Part shown: in pieces, positions 10,414 through 20,191 of the stretch
Position numbering within the stretch: position 1 is the first letter of the stretch
Layout of the letters: every line of letters begins with the position of its first letter
Origin: Brevibacterium senegalense
GTDB taxonomy: Bacteria; Actinomycetota; Actinomycetes; Actinomycetales; Brevibacteriaceae
Length of the DNA stretch: 53,019 bases
Reading direction: 5' to 3'
Assembly (NCBI RefSeq): GCF_000285835.1
Contig: NZ_HE978605.1
Span: 183,938-236,956, forward strand
The notes under the pieces: generated by a model
Database searches by the model: none
What the model was told of the DNA's origin: nothing
What the model saw: the letters and a program-made list of their open reading frames with translations, nothing else
Position numbers and translations under genes: made by a program

Positions 10414-11880
10414 TCACGAGCAGCCGCATTCCGCGATGCGCGCCAGCGCGGTGTCGAACGCGACGCGTGCGTCCAGGGAGGTGCCGCGGTCCATCTCGTC
10501 GGCCATGAACGAGAAGACGAGCAGCCGGTCGTCCGCGGTGAGGACGGTGCCCGCCAGTGAGCTGACCGTCGCGAGTGAGCCCGTCTTCGCGTGGACGACG
10601 CCCGCACCGGCACGGCTCTCGTCGTCGCGGTAGCGCTCGAACAGCGTGCCGGTCAGCCCGCCCACCGGCATCGCGGGAATGAGGAGGGACAGGTCGCCGT
10701 CGGCCTGCGCGGACGCCTGGACGATCGTCGTGAGGTCGTGGGCTGAGATCCGGTTGTCGTAGTCCAGGCCGGACGTGTCCTCGAGGGTGATCGAGCCCGT
10801 GTCGAGGTCCTGGGCGGCGAGCGCGTCGATGACGGCGGCGGGCGCCTCGTCCGCCGAGGCCTCCCGCCCGGTCGCCAGCGCGACCTCGCGGCCCAGCACC
10901 TCGGCGACGACGTTGTCGCTGTTGACCAGCATGAACTCGACCAGCTGGCTGACGGGCGCGGAGTCGACGGAGGCCAGCTCCGTCGCGTCCTGCGGTGCAG
11001 CGGCCGGCTCCGCGGCCTCGGCGTCGATGCCCGCGTCCTCCAGGGCGGAGGTGAACGTGTCGACCGCGACGCCGGCGGCGTCCTCGTGCCGGGACGAGTA
11101 GCGCTGGCCGGGCTCCTCGAAGGCCGATTCCTGCATGAGCGGCACGATGGGCGTGATGTAGCCGCTGCCGATGTCCGCGCGCTCCCAGCCGGAGTGCCAG
11201 CCGTCGCCGGAGTAGCGGCCCAGGTCAGCGGCGACGCGCACGCTCTCCACACCGGCACCGGACAGCTCCTCCGCGGTGCGCTGCGCGAGCGTCGCGAGGC
11301 CGGCACGGCCCAGGACCGTGTCCGGGTCGCTCTCGCCCGCGCCCAGCAGCACGTCGCCGCCGCCCACCACGTGGACCACTCCGGAGGCCTCGTCCAGCAC
11401 CGCCCAGGTCGTGAAGCGAGCGTCCGCGCCCAGAGCGCCCAGGGCCGCAGCCCCCGTGAGGACTTTCGTGACGGATGCGGGGGTCGAGGCGGTCTCCTCG
11501 CCCCGGGCCAGCAGGACGTCGCCGGTGAGCGCATCGCGGACGTCGTAGCCCAGGCGACCGGTCAGGTCCGCCTCCTGGAGCACGGGCTCGACGAGTGAGG
11601 CGAGGTCCTGCGGCACCGGTGCGTCCTGAGGCAGCGGGGACGGCCCGGCGACGTCCGCGGCTGCTGCGGACGGCCTCGGCAGCGCCTGCACCTCGATGGG
11701 CGGCTGGGTGGTGAGGGGGCCGGGGACCGCGTCCGCGGCGTCGAGTGCGCCGTATCCCACGAGCAGCACGGCCAGTCCGCCCGCCCACCAGGCGAGGCCG
11801 GTGCGGCGCCTGCGGCGGGCGCGATCTCCGCGGGCGGCGCGGCGGTCGGCGCCCGGGGTGCCGTCAGTGGTGTGGGACAC
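10414..11880 (-). CDS. dacB: D-alanyl-D-alanine carboxypeptidase/endopeptidase (PBP4, family S13)
   Basis: 488 residues. A cytosolic Arg-rich N-terminus and a signal-anchor helix (about 29-46) precede the periplasmic-side penicillin-binding domain. The active-site triad motifs are Ser136-Val-Thr-Lys139 (SVTK), Ser321-Asp-Asn323 (SDN) and Lys432-Thr-Gly434 (KTGS), in the order and spacing of S13 enzymes, with the large insert between SxxK and SxN that defines the family. It trims stem peptides or cross-links in peptidoglycan. The GTG start follows AGGAGG with a 4-nt gap. It is first in an operon with the zincin gene and tilS, divergent from ppa. Confidence 0.94.
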   Translation of the reverse strand: MSHTTDGTPGADRRAARGDRARRRRRTGLAWWAGGLAVLLVGYGALDAADAVPGPLTTQPPIEVQALPRPSAAAADVAGPSPLPQDAPVPQDLASLVEPVLQEADLTGRLGYDVRDALTGDVLLARGEETASTPASVTKVLTGAAALGALGADARFTTWAVLDEASGVVHVVGGGDVLLGAGESDPDTVLGRAGLATLAQRTAEELSGAGVESVRVAADLGRYSGDGWHSGWERADIGSGYITPIVPLMQESAFEEPGQRYSSRHEDAAGVAVDTFTSALEDAGIDAEAAEPAAAPQDATELASVDSAPVSQLVEFMLVNSDNVVAEVLGREVALATGREASADEAPAAVIDALAAQDLDTGSITLEDTSGLDYDNRISAHDLTTIVQASAQADGDLSLLIPAMPVGGLTGTLFERYRDDESRAGAGVVHAKTGSLATVSSLAGTVLTADDRLLVFSFMADEMDRGTSLDARVAFDTALARIAECGCS

Positions 11881-11914
11881 GTCGCCTCCTGCGCGCGGAC
11901 GGGGGATCGCTCAC

Positions 11915-11920
11915 TATGCT
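11915..11920 (+). promoter_or_regulatory. -10 box of the ppa promoter
   Basis: TATGCT matches TANNNT in the 85-nt space between dacB (minus) and ppa (plus). It would give a leader of about 40 nt containing the AAGGAG site at 11955-11960. No clear -35. Confidence 0.5.
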
Positions 11921-11965
11921 AGGGGAGACGTCCCGCAGCCCAGTCGACCCCTTCAAGGAGAGCAC

Positions 11966-12451
11966 ATGGAACTTCTCGCCACCATCGAGATCCCGGCGGG
12001 TTCCCGGAACAAGTACGAGATCGACCACGAGACCGGTCGCCTCAAGCTGGACCGGTACCTCCACACCTCGATGCAGTACCCCACCGACTACGGGTACTTC
12101 GACGACACCCTGGGCGAGGACGGCGATCCGCTGGACGTGCTGGTGCTGCTGCACGAGTCCGTGGTCCCGGGCTGCCTGGTCGATGCGCGCCCGATCGGCG
12201 TCTTCAAGATGGAGGACGAGGCCGGCGGCGACGACAAGGTGCTGGCCGTGCTGGGCGGAGACTCCCGCTTCGACCACATCCAGGACGTGTCGGACATCCC
12301 GCAGCACCGCCTCGACGAGATCGAGCACTTCTTCGCCCGCTACAAGGACCTGGAGAAGGGCAAGTTCGTCAAGGGCAGCGAGTGGGCCGGCCGCGAGGAG
12401 GCCGAGCGCATCGTGACCGAGTCGATCGAGCGGTTCAAGAACCAGCACTGA
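11966..12451 (+). CDS. ppa: Inorganic pyrophosphatase (family I)
   Basis: 161 residues; hydrolyses pyrophosphate released by nucleotide and macromolecule synthesis. The signature [12 protein letters not shown] (residues 51-62) with its metal-binding aspartates is intact, as are [16 protein letters not shown] and the C-terminal [10 protein letters not shown] segment. The ATG was chosen because of the AAGGAG ribosome site 5 nt upstream and because homology begins exactly there; the same frame stays open upstream over the dacB promoter region and is not coding. A strong stem-loop follows the stop. Confidence 0.97.
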   Translation: MELLATIEIPAGSRNKYEIDHETGRLKLDRYLHTSMQYPTDYGYFDDTLGEDGDPLDVLVLLHESVVPGCLVDARPIGVFKMEDEAGGDDKVLAVLGGDSRFDHIQDVSDIPQHRLDEIEHFFARYKDLEKGKFVKGSEWAGREEAERIVTESIERFKNQH

Positions 12452-12464
12452 GCCGCTCCCCCAC

Positions 12465-12511
12465 CGCACCCCTTCCGGGCGCCCGCACACGCGGGTTCCG
12501 GGAGGGGTGCG
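12465..12511 (+). terminator. Stem-loop terminator after ppa
   Basis: A 14-bp inverted repeat, CGCACCCCTTCCGG at 12465-12478 and CCGGGAGGGGTGCG at 12498-12511, with a single T-G wobble, begins 13 nt after the ppa stop. No T-run follows, as is common for actinobacterial terminators. Confidence 0.7.
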
Positions 12512-12573
12512 ATGCGTTCGCACTTAGGATGCCCTCACTAAAGAGTTGGCCCGGAATGTGACACTCTGCACAC

Positions 12574-13215
12574 ATGCATCTCGATCACGTTTCCTTCGCC
12601 GCTGAACACGACGGGCTCGAGGCCACTGCGGCACGACTGGCCGACGCTCTGGGCATCGAGGCCTACGACGGAGGCGTCCACCCGCGCTTCGGCACGCGCA
12701 ATCTGGTGTTCCCGCTGGCCGGCGGCCACTACCTCGAGGTCGTCGAGCCGCTCGAGCACCCGGCGACCCTGTCCACGCCGTTCGGCCAGGCGGTCCGCGC
12801 CCGCAGCGAGATGGGCGGCGGCTGGATGGGCTGGGTCATCCGCGTCGACGAGCTCGCACCGGTCGAGGAGCGCCTGGAGCGCAAGGCCGTCGACGGCAAC
12901 CGCACGCCGCCCGGGCAGGACGAGGTCGTGTGGAAGCAGATCGGCATCAAGGGGCTCATCGCGGATCCTCAGCTGCCGTACTTCATCCACTGGATCTCCC
13001 CGCACGCGCAGCACCCCTCGCAGCTGGGTCCGCGCAACGAGGCCTCCATCTCCGAGATCTCGATCGCCGGCGACCGCGACCGCGTGCGTGACTGGCTGGG
13101 CACGGAGGACAGGAAGCCGATCCCGGAGATCGGCATCGACTGGGTCGCGCCCCACGGTGCGCCCGGCATCCAGTCCGTCACCTTCGAGACCGCGCACGGC
13201 CCCGTCACGATCTGA
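12574..13215 (+). CDS. VOC (glyoxalase-like) superfamily protein
   Basis: 213 residues with the paired beta-alpha-beta-beta-beta fold of vicinal-oxygen-chelate proteins. It starts MHLDHVSFAAEHDGLEATAARLADALG, then HPRFGTRNLVFPLAGGHYLEVVEPLEHPA, and a second half with YFIHWISPHAQHPSQLG and IQSVTFETAHGPVTI. This is the glyoxalase-like domain type found in many actinobacterial single-gene units. His4 and Glu56 in the first half are plausible metal ligands, but the substrate cannot be deduced. A possible -10 (TAGGAT at 12526-12531) lies 43 nt upstream. The gene is monocistronic and convergent with the CPBP gene. Confidence 0.8.
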   Translation: MHLDHVSFAAEHDGLEATAARLADALGIEAYDGGVHPRFGTRNLVFPLAGGHYLEVVEPLEHPATLSTPFGQAVRARSEMGGGWMGWVIRVDELAPVEERLERKAVDGNRTPPGQDEVVWKQIGIKGLIADPQLPYFIHWISPHAQHPSQLGPRNEASISEISIAGDRDRVRDWLGTEDRKPIPEIGIDWVAPHGAPGIQSVTFETAHGPVTI

Positions 13216-13234
13216 GCGGGTCGCTCCCCTGAGC

Positions 13235-13254
13235 GGAGTCCGCGCCCGGACTCC
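13235..13254. terminator. Bidirectional stem-loop between convergent genes
   Basis: A perfect 7-bp inverted repeat (GGAGTCC at 13235-13241, GGACTCC at 13248-13254, loop GCGCCC) sits 19 nt after the VOC stop and 22 nt from the CPBP stop on the other strand. It could terminate both transcripts. Confidence 0.6.
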
Positions 13255-13276
13255 CGGCCGCCCGGGCCCTCCGGCC

Positions 13277-14161
13277 TCACCCCGTCGGGTCGACGAGGTG
13301 CAGGATCCCCGGGGCGGTGAAGCCCACGACATCGATGATGATGTGCGCCCACACGAACGGCATGACCGCGGAACCGGGTCCGTGCACGCCTGAACCCTGC
13401 TGCATGCCTGAACCCTGCTGCATGCCTGAACCCTGCATGCCGCCTGCGCGCGCCCGCTCCCACCGCAGCGCGCACCAGCCGAAGATGAGCCCCATCGCGA
13501 CGTTGCCCGCGAACGGGCCCACTCCCTGGTACAGGTGGTAGCTGCCGCGCAGCACCGCAAGTGACACGATGACCGTCCACGGCGACCATCCGGCCGCCGC
13601 CAGCCGGATCCGCAGGTACCCCATGAGGAGCACCTCCTCGAGCAGCCCGTTCTTCGCCGCCGCCAGCACGAGGACGGGCACGGTCCACCACCGCTCCCCC
13701 AGGTTGTCCGTGCTGATCTGCGCTGTCAGCCCCATCCCGCGACCCGCGGCGTAGACGGCGAGCGTGCCCGCACCGATGACGAGGAACAGCAGGACCCCGC
13801 GCCCGAGGTCGCGGCCGGCCGTCCGTCCGCCCGCCACTCCCAGCCGGGTGAGGACCGGCGGGAGCCCGGCGCCGCCGGACAGCAGGCGATCGCGGCTGAG
13901 CAGGAGCAGGGCCAGTGCCACGGGCACCAGCGCGAAGCCGATCCCCAGCAGCTGATAGGTGAGGTCGAACCAGGGGCGTTCGTTCGCGGAGACATTCAGG
14001 TTGGCCTGCGCGTCCGCCAGCGGACCCCGTGACACGAGGTCCAGCAGCCGCACGACCGCGTAGACGCCCGACTCGCCCAGGCTCAGCGCCACGACGACGC
14101 CCACCTCGAGGAGCACCTGTCCCCGGGTGAGGGGACGGGTGCTCCGGGAGTCCGACCGCAT
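13277..14161 (-). CDS. CPBP-family intramembrane metalloprotease
   Basis: 294 residues with about eight membrane helices. The CPBP (Abi/CAAX-protease type) motifs are present: EEVLLMGYLRIRL near residue 180 (the EExxxR-like helix, here with a Tyr/Leu spacing), RGSYHLYQG near 212 (the conserved His) and HIIIDVVGF near 280. Such proteins cleave membrane substrates; in bacteria, targets include peptides and secretion components. Between the last two motifs is a short Met/Gln/Gly repeat encoded by an 18-bp tandem repeat. The start ATG lies 5 nt after the stop of the RND permease, suggesting co-transcription. The target is unknown. Confidence 0.8.
   Translation of the reverse strand: MRSDSRSTRPLTRGQVLLEVGVVVALSLGESGVYAVVRLLDLVSRGPLADAQANLNVSANERPWFDLTYQLLGIGFALVPVALALLLLSRDRLLSGGAGLPPVLTRLGVAGGRTAGRDLGRGVLLFLVIGAGTLAVYAAGRGMGLTAQISTDNLGERWWTVPVLVLAAAKNGLLEEVLLMGYLRIRLAAAGWSPWTVIVSLAVLRGSYHLYQGVGPFAGNVAMGLIFGWCALRWERARAGGMQGSGMQQGSGMQQGSGVHGPGSAVMPFVWAHIIIDVVGFTAPGILHLVDPTG
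13388..13438 (-). repeat. 18-bp coding tandem repeat in the CPBP gene
   Basis: Two exact copies of GCCTGAACCCTGCTGCAT (plus strand, 13388-13405 and 13406-13423) and a third shortened copy (13424-13438). The unit is a multiple of three and encodes the repeated peptide GSGMQQ in a loop before the last helices, so copy number can vary without breaking the frame. Confidence 0.9.
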
Positions 14162-14166
14162 GTCCG

Positions 14167-17100
14167 TCAGTGGTCCGCGTCCTCAGCTGTCGACGCGTCC
14201 CCCGCCGTCCCCGTGGGGACGGTCGCGGCCGCGCGGTCACGGGTCATGTCGCGGATCTGCCGCTTCTCCTCGCGCCTCTCCTTGACGCCCTCGACCAGCG
14301 AATAGAGGACCGGGACGAGGATGAGGGTGAGGATCGTCGAGCTCACGAGTCCGCCGATCACGACGATCGCCAGCGACTGCGACACGAAGAGTCCGCCGCC
14401 CGTCAGCCCCATGCCCATGGGGATGAGCGCGAAGATCGTCGCCGCCGCCGTCATGAGGATGGGGCGGTAGCGCAGGCGCGCACCCTGGACGATCGCGGTG
14501 CGCAGATCGACGCCGCGGTCGCGGAACTGGTTGATGAGGTCGATGAGGACGATCGCGTTCGTGACGACGACGCCGATGAGCATGAGCAGGCCGATGAGCG
14601 CCGTCAGTCCCAGCGGGGTGTCCGTCAGCAGCAGGAGGCCGATGGAACCGGTCGCCGCGAACGGGATGGACACCAGCAGGATGAACGGCTGGATGAGCGA
14701 GCGGAACGTCGCGACCATGATGACGAAGACCAGCAGGATCGCGACGAGCATCGCGATGCCCATCTGCAGGAACGCGTCGTTCATCTCCTCCGTCGCACCG
14801 CCCAGGTCCGCCTGGACGCTGTCCGGCAGGTCGTGCGCGTCGACCGCCTCCTGCACGTTCGTGCCCACGAGGCCCAGGTCGTCCCCGGCCGGGGTCACGG
14901 ACACGGTCACGGACCGCAGACCGTCCACGCGGGTGATCGTGGGCGCGGTCGTCTCCTCCGTCACGTCCGCGACGTCGTCCAGCTGGATCGTCTCAGGCTC
15001 CGGGGCGACGGGGGCCTGGGGCATGCCCGGCATCTCCGGCGCCGACTGTCCTGCGCCGTCCCCCGCCGCGCCGTCCGTCGACGTGGGCGTCGCCTCGAAC
15101 TCGAACTCGCGCAGTTCCTGGACGCTGTCGACCTCGCCCTGGAACAGGAGGACGCTGCGGCCCACATCGTCGATGACGAGCTGACCCAGCTGCTGTCCGC
15201 GCATCGCGCGGGAGACGAGCTGGCCGATGCTCTGCTCCGTGAGCCCGTACGCGGCGGCCTCCTCGTGGTCGATCGCGACCTCGACGACCGGCTGCACTGC
15301 GACGGTGTCGTCCGTGACGGACTGGACCCCGTCCACGTCCGCCAGATCCTCGCTCAGCGCCGCTGCGGCGTCCTCCAGCTGATCGATGTCGTTGCCGGTC
15401 AGCCGCACGTCGATCGTGGAGCCCGCGCCCATCGAGGAGGCGGACATCACCTCGATCGTGCCGGCGTCTTCGATCGTGTCGAGCTCCTCCTGCAGGGAGG
15501 CGCCCACGGCCTCGGCGTCGGAGCCCTCCTCCAGGTTGACGATGTACTGCGCGGAGGTGCCTCCGGAGCCGCCCATCGAGAACTCGTCGCCGCCGCCGCT
15601 GATGCTCACGAGCGACGAGGAGATCTCATCGATGTCCTCCATGACCGCCTCGACCTCGCGCGCCTGCTCCGAGGCCTCCTCGAGGTCCGTGCCCGGCTCG
15701 AAGTCCTGGCTGACCTGGATCATGGGCTCGCCCGTGTCGCCCAGCAGCTCGGTCTTGAGCAGCGGGGTCATCGCGAGGGTGCCGGCGAAGACGAGGACCG
15801 CGACGAGGAGGACGACCGCGGGGTGGCGCAGCGTCCAGCGGACGACCGGCACGTAGGTCTTCTGCAGGCGGGTGACCGGCTGGTGCATCGCGGCCAGTTC
15901 GTCGACCTCCTGCGGCTCGGTGCGATCCGTGCCCACCGCGGGCACGACCGGCAGCTCGCCGGTCGAGCGCCGGCCGGACGGGTTCTCCGGATCGATGGGG
16001 CGCTTCGCGGCCTCCTTGCGCTCCTTCCGCCACTGGGCGAGCGTCGTGGCCTTCTCCGACTTCCACTGCTTCTTCTGCGCGCGGGTCAGCTTCGCCTCCT
16101 TGCCGCGGCGCGACAGGAACCAGTAGGCGAGGACCGGGACGATCGTGAGGGCGACGAAGAGGGAGGCCAGCAGCGCCAGCGAAGCGGTGAGGGCGAACGG
16201 TCGGAACAGTTCGCCCGTCTGTCCGCCCACGAACGCGACGGGCAGGAACACGGCGACCGTCACGAGGGTGGAGGCGGTGATCGCGGTCGCGACCTCCCCC
16301 ACCGCGGCCCGGATGTTCTCCGCCTTGTCGCCGCCCAGGGAGTGCCGTCGTCGGATCGCCTCGACGACGACGATCGAGTCGTCGACGACGCGTCCGATGC
16401 TGATCGTGAGCGCCGCCAGCGTCAGCATGTTGAGCGTGTACCCGGTGGTCCACAGGCCGATGAGGGTGATGAGCAGGGAGACCGGGATGGAGATCGCGGT
16501 GATGATCGTGGCGCGCACGCTCAGCAGGAACACGAGGATGATGACGACCGCGAAGCCCAGGCCCAGCAGACCCTCGACCAGCAGGTCCTCGATCGACTGC
16601 TCGATGAAGGGCGCCTGGTCGAAGAGAGTCACGAACTCGACGTCGTCGCCCAGCGCCTCCTGGATCTCCGGCAGCGCCTCCTCGACGCCGTGCGAGACCT
16701 CGACGGTGTTGCCGTCCGGGGTCTTGAGCACCTGCAGCATGAGCGAGTCCGCACCGTCCGTGCGCGAGACCGAGGTGATCGGGGCCTCCGTCAGCTCGAC
16801 GTCCGCGACGTCGCGCACGGCCACCGGACCGTCCGCACCGGAGACGATGAGGTCCTCGATCTGCTCGACGGAGGTGAGCCGGCTGCCCACCTCGACGGGG
16901 GGCGGACCCGCCGTCCGTCTGCAGCTGTCCGGGAGAGGACGGGACGCCGTTCGCCTGCAGGAGGCCCGCGAGGGAGTCGATCGAGACGCCCTCGTCCTCC
17001 AGGTCGTCCTCGCGGACGGTGATCTCGACCTGCAGCGGCTTCTCACCCGTGACGGCCACGCTGCGGACGCCCTCGATGTCGCTGAGCTCCGGGACTGCGA

Positions 17101-17575
17101 CGTCCTCCAGATCGGAGGCCAGCTCGTTCACGTCGCCGGAGCTGCTGACGGAGAGCATGACGATCGGGAAGTCCGCCAGTCCACCGGCCATGACGGACGG
17201 CTCGACACCGTCCGGCAGGCTCGACTCGACCTGGGAGACGGCGCGCTGCAGGGACCGGACGACCTCGTCGGAGTCCGTGCCGTAGTCCGTCTCGACGACG
17301 ACCTGGGAGGAACCGGCGGACGAGGTGGACTGGATGCTCTCGACCGACTCGACACCGGTGAGCGCCTCCTCGAGCGGTGCGGTCACCTCGCGCTCGACGG
17401 CCTCCGGGGAGGCGCCCTCGTACTGCGCGGTGACAAAGGCCTGGGGCAGTTCGAGCGGCGGGAAGAGCTCCTGTTTGAGGGTCGAGGTGCCGATGACGCC
17501 GAAGACGGCCGCGCAGATCGTGATGAGGGCGATGAGGGCGCGGTTGCGCAGACTCAGGCGAGTGAGAGAGAGCAC
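14167..17575 (-). pseudogene. RND-superfamily efflux permease (AcrB-like), frame broken by one extra C
   Basis: Together the two frames encode about 1135 residues of an AcrB/HAE1-type multidrug exporter: N-terminal helix (LRNRALIALITICAAVFG), first periplasmic loop, TM2-6 with GRVVDDSIVVVEAI, a long charged cytosolic insert (KEAKLTRAQKKQWKSEKA), then the second half with TM8-12 (IGVVVTNAIVLIDLINQFRD). The reading frame from the GTG at 17575 (AGAAGGA site upstream) runs to position about 16900. There a run of six C (plus-strand G, 16897-16902) shifts it by one base. Removing one C gives GGSAPVEVGSRL and joins both halves with no other defect. Either a sequencing error or a recent loss of function. 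The -10 TAGCAT is at 17610-17615. It is upstream of the CPBP gene in one operon. Confidence 0.85.
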
Positions 17576-17609
17576 GGGTGTCCTTCTGAGCGAGGGTGCG
17601 ACATCCGCA

Positions 17610-17615
17610 ATGCTA
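17610..17615 (-). promoter_or_regulatory. -10 box of the RND permease promoter
   Basis: TAGCAT on the minus strand, about 34 nt upstream of the GTG start, matches TANNNT. The leader holds an AGAAGGA ribosome site. No TetR gene or operator is visible beside it. Confidence 0.45.
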
Positions 17616-17697
17616 CGCGCCGCTCCGGACGCGCCGGGGTGGGGATGACCACACGGTCAGGTGCGGACGACCCCTCCGCCGCCGCGTGGCGGACCGC

Positions 17698-18741
17698 TCA
17701 CTGCGGATTCCACCCCAGCTCCTCGAGGCTGGGACGTCGCCCGTCCGGACCTTCCGACCACGGACCCTGATCCCCGTGCCGCCGGCGGTCCCGGCTCGAC
17801 CTGCTCCGCTCGCGCTCCGTGCGCCGCAAGATGAGGTTCCGCAGGAAGTCCCATCCCACCAGCAGCACGAAGGAGACGACGGCGAGGCCCACCCACACGA
17901 GGCAGACGACGGGAGACGGCACGTCGTCGAAGGTCCGCACGCTCGTGAAGCCGGCGCCGACGAGGGAGCCCAGGTACGGGATGAGGAGGACGAGCGCCAA
18001 CCCCCACCTCATCGTCTCCGACGCGGTCACGAGCGCGGTCGTGACGATGAGGAAGACGCAGGACCACGTGGCGATGAGCGCCGCGGCGGTGACGAACGAG
18101 AGTACGTCGGACCCCAGGGTCGCCAGCACGGTGTACGTGCCCAGGTCCTCGCCCACGAGGAACGGCCATGCGAGCATGCCCAGCCACTGGATCCCCACAG
18201 ACACGAGTGCGGCCAGGGGAAGGAACGGGACCGTGCCGCGCCGGAACCCCATGTCCGGACGCTTGGGCGCCAGGAGCACGAAGGGCATCATGAAGGGGAT
18301 GAGGACCGCCACGAGCGCCGTCCAGACGTCCGTGTCCTCGACGACGTCGTAGGAGTTGTCGCGCAGCAGCCGCCACCGCACCAGCAGGATGAGGATCCAC
18401 GCGAACACGACCCCGATCGCGGAGAAGCTCACGACCCGCCGGACGTCGCGTCCCCACGTGGGGACCGTCGACTCCTCCACGTGCTCCGCGTGGGCGCGCT
18501 TCGCCGCCCGCTTGCGGGCCTCGCGCTCCTGCGCCTTCTCCGCCTCCGTGGGCTGGGGAACGGGGATGCGCTGCTGGCCCGGCGCAGGTGTTGTCGGTCC
18601 CTGGCCAGGTGACGGCCGGCCCGGCGCAGACGACTGCGGACCCAGCACGGGCGACTGCGGTCCCGGTGCAGGCGGCGGGGGCCCTGGAGGCCGGGGAGGC
18701 GGCTGACGCCGGTGCGGATCGTGCCGGTGCTGCTCGTCCAT
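17698..18741 (-). CDS. Polytopic membrane protein of unknown function
   Basis: 347 residues. A 65-residue Pro/Gly/Gln-rich disordered N-terminus is followed by a charged coiled stretch (EAEKAQEREARKRAAKRAH, about 66-86) and then six to seven hydrophobic helices between residues 103 and 310. The tail is Arg/Ser-rich. I recognise no catalytic motif and no named family. The ATG at 18741 is preceded at exactly 6 nt by TAGGTT, so the transcript is probably leaderless and the gene has its own promoter, although the MFS gene lies upstream on the same strand (142 nt away). It is not obviously tied to the RND gene, 122 nt downstream. Confidence 0.7.
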   Translation of the reverse strand: MDEQHRHDPHRRQPPPRPPGPPPPAPGPQSPVLGPQSSAPGRPSPGQGPTTPAPGQQRIPVPQPTEAEKAQEREARKRAAKRAHAEHVEESTVPTWGRDVRRVVSFSAIGVVFAWILILLVRWRLLRDNSYDVVEDTDVWTALVAVLIPFMMPFVLLAPKRPDMGFRRGTVPFLPLAALVSVGIQWLGMLAWPFLVGEDLGTYTVLATLGSDVLSFVTAAALIATWSCVFLIVTTALVTASETMRWGLALVLLIPYLGSLVGAGFTSVRTFDDVPSPVVCLVWVGLAVVSFVLLVGWDFLRNLILRRTERERSRSSRDRRRHGDQGPWSEGPDGRRPSLEELGWNPQ

Positions 18742-18747
18742 GTCCCC

Positions 18748-18753
18748 AACCTA
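18748..18753 (-). promoter_or_regulatory. Leaderless -10 box for the membrane protein gene
   Basis: TAGGTT on the minus strand, then GGGGAC, then the ATG. The 6-nt spacing implies transcription starting at or near the start codon. The intervening GGGGA could also act as a weak ribosome site. Confidence 0.5.
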
Positions 18754-18832
18754 ACGCCGCAGCCGCCGTGCACGACCGCCGCACGTGCACCGAAACCGGA
18801 ACACGGCCCTCCGGTCGTCATCCGTTCGTCGG

Positions 18833-18896
18833 CCGACTCACGCCTGCTGCACAGACCGACTCACGCCTGCTGCCCTGCCGCACTCACCCCTGCTGC
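18833..18896 (-). repeat. Short tandem repeat at the 3' end of the MFS gene
   Basis: Three copies of an 18-19 bp unit, CCGACTCACGCCTGCTGC on the plus strand, at 18833-18850, 18856-18873 and (imperfect) 18878-18896. The third copy contains the last codons and the stop of the MFS gene; the other two lie just downstream and repeat the TGA-containing sequence. Periods are 23 and 22 bp. Confidence 0.9.
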
Positions 18897-20191
18897 GCGG
18901 GCAGCGTCTCCCGTCCGCGCAGCCACAGCAGCCACGCGACGATGACGACGAGGCCCGTCACGAGGAACGCCCAGTCGTAGCCGAACGCGTCGACGAGCAC
19001 CCCGGAGACCACCGGGCCGGCGATCGCGCCCACGTCCATCGCCATCTGGAAGCGCGACAGCACGGTGCCGCCGCTGCGCTCCCGCCCGATCACGTCGCCC
19101 ACCGAGGCCTGCACGGCCGGATTCACCAGCCCACCGCCCAGGCCGGCCAGGAGGGTGAGAGCGAAGAACACCCACACGCTGCCCGAATATCCGACCGCCA
19201 CGGTCGCAGCCCCCAGCACGAAGAGGCCCACGAGGACGAACGGGCGCCTGCCCCACGTGTCCGTCAGGCGACCCACGACGGCGACGGACACGGCCATGCC
19301 CAGCGCGAAGACGGTGAGCGCGATGCCGGAGACCCGCTCGTCCGCGCCCAGCACCGCGACGACGAACAGCGGATACAGCGCGATCCTGGCACCCATCGCC
19401 GCCCAGCCCACTGCGACCGCGCTGCCCAGCGACGCCCGGTACGCGGAGTCCCGCCACGCGTCGCGGAACCGCATCCGCGGAAGAGCCTCGGACCCCGTCG
19501 CCGAGGCCCCGGCCGGCTCCCCGGTCCGGGGCACCTGGGTCTCCCCGGCCTCGGGAGCAGCCGTCTCCCCTGCCTCGGGCAGTCCCGTCTCCCCGGCCTC
19601 GGCGTCGGGGCCGGCCGAGTCCAGCTGCGGCTGCCGCTCGAGACGGAACCAGACGACGGCGGCGGCCAGCAGTAGGCCCGTCGCGTAGATGACGAACGGG
19701 ATGCGCATGCCCAGCCCGGCCAGCAGGCCGCCCACGACGGGGCCCAGGATGTTGCCGAAGAGGAAGCTGGAGGCGTAGGCGCTGGAGGCTCTGCCGCGGG
19801 AGTCGGAGGGGGTCAGGCGGATGATGAGCGCCATCGCGGACACCGTGAACATCGTCGACCCGATGCCGCCCAGGCCGCGGAACAGCAGCAGCTGCCAGTA
19901 CGTCTGCGCGGCGGCGACCGCGTAGGTGGAGGCGGCGACGATGAGGAGGCCCGCGACGTAGACGCGTCGCTCCCCCAGCGTGTCGATGAGGCGACCGCCG
20001 GCGGGGGCGAAGAGGAGACGGAAGAGGGCGAACGAGCTGACGACGATGCTCGCGGCGGTGACGCCCAGGTCGAAGGAGGCGGCGAACTGGGGCAGGATCG
20101 GCGCGATGATCCCGTAGCCGATCGCGACGATGAACGCCGCGGACACCAGCACCCAGATATCCGCCGGCAGCGGCTGCCGGCGCGCGCTCAT
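18884..20191 (-). CDS. Major facilitator superfamily transporter
   Basis: 435 residues with twelve membrane helices. Motif A-like sequences occur after helix 2 (GGRLIDTLGERRVYVAG) and after helix 8 (GRLTDTWGRRPFVLVG), and helix 5 has the drug-antiporter-like NILGPVVGGLLAGLG, so a drug/H+ antiporter role is likely. The central cytosolic loop is unusually acidic and repetitive, with four near-copies of EAGET. The ATG at 20191 overlaps the nitroreductase stop (ATGA); a longer in-frame upstream extension is antisense-like low complexity and was rejected. It is the last gene of the maoC-citE-def-msrA-nitroreductase run. Confidence 0.88.
   Translation of the reverse strand: MSARRQPLPADIWVLVSAAFIVAIGYGIIAPILPQFAASFDLGVTAASIVVSSFALFRLLFAPAGGRLIDTLGERRVYVAGLLIVAASTYAVAAAQTYWQLLLFRGLGGIGSTMFTVSAMALIIRLTPSDSRGRASSAYASSFLFGNILGPVVGGLLAGLGMRIPFVIYATGLLLAAAVVWFRLERQPQLDSAGPDAEAGETGLPEAGETAAPEAGETQVPRTGEPAGASATGSEALPRMRFRDAWRDSAYRASLGSAVAVGWAAMGARIALYPLFVVAVLGADERVSGIALTVFALGMAVSVAVVGRLTDTWGRRPFVLVGLFVLGAATVAVGYSGSVWVFFALTLLAGLGGGLVNPAVQASVGDVIGRERSGGTVLSRFQMAMDVGAIAGPVVSGVLVDAFGYDWAFLVTGLVVIVAWLLWLRGRETLPAQQG

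Noticed and set aside
16890..16910. Programmed ribosomal frameshifting in the RND gene
   Set aside because: No slippery heptamer with a downstream pseudoknot or an internal ribosome-like stimulator is evident; a simple C-run indel explains it.
14170..17022. A 950-codon plus-strand open frame opposite the RND permease
   Set aside because: Although intact while the permease frame is broken, it is only the mirror of conserved codons and has no homology-like motif.
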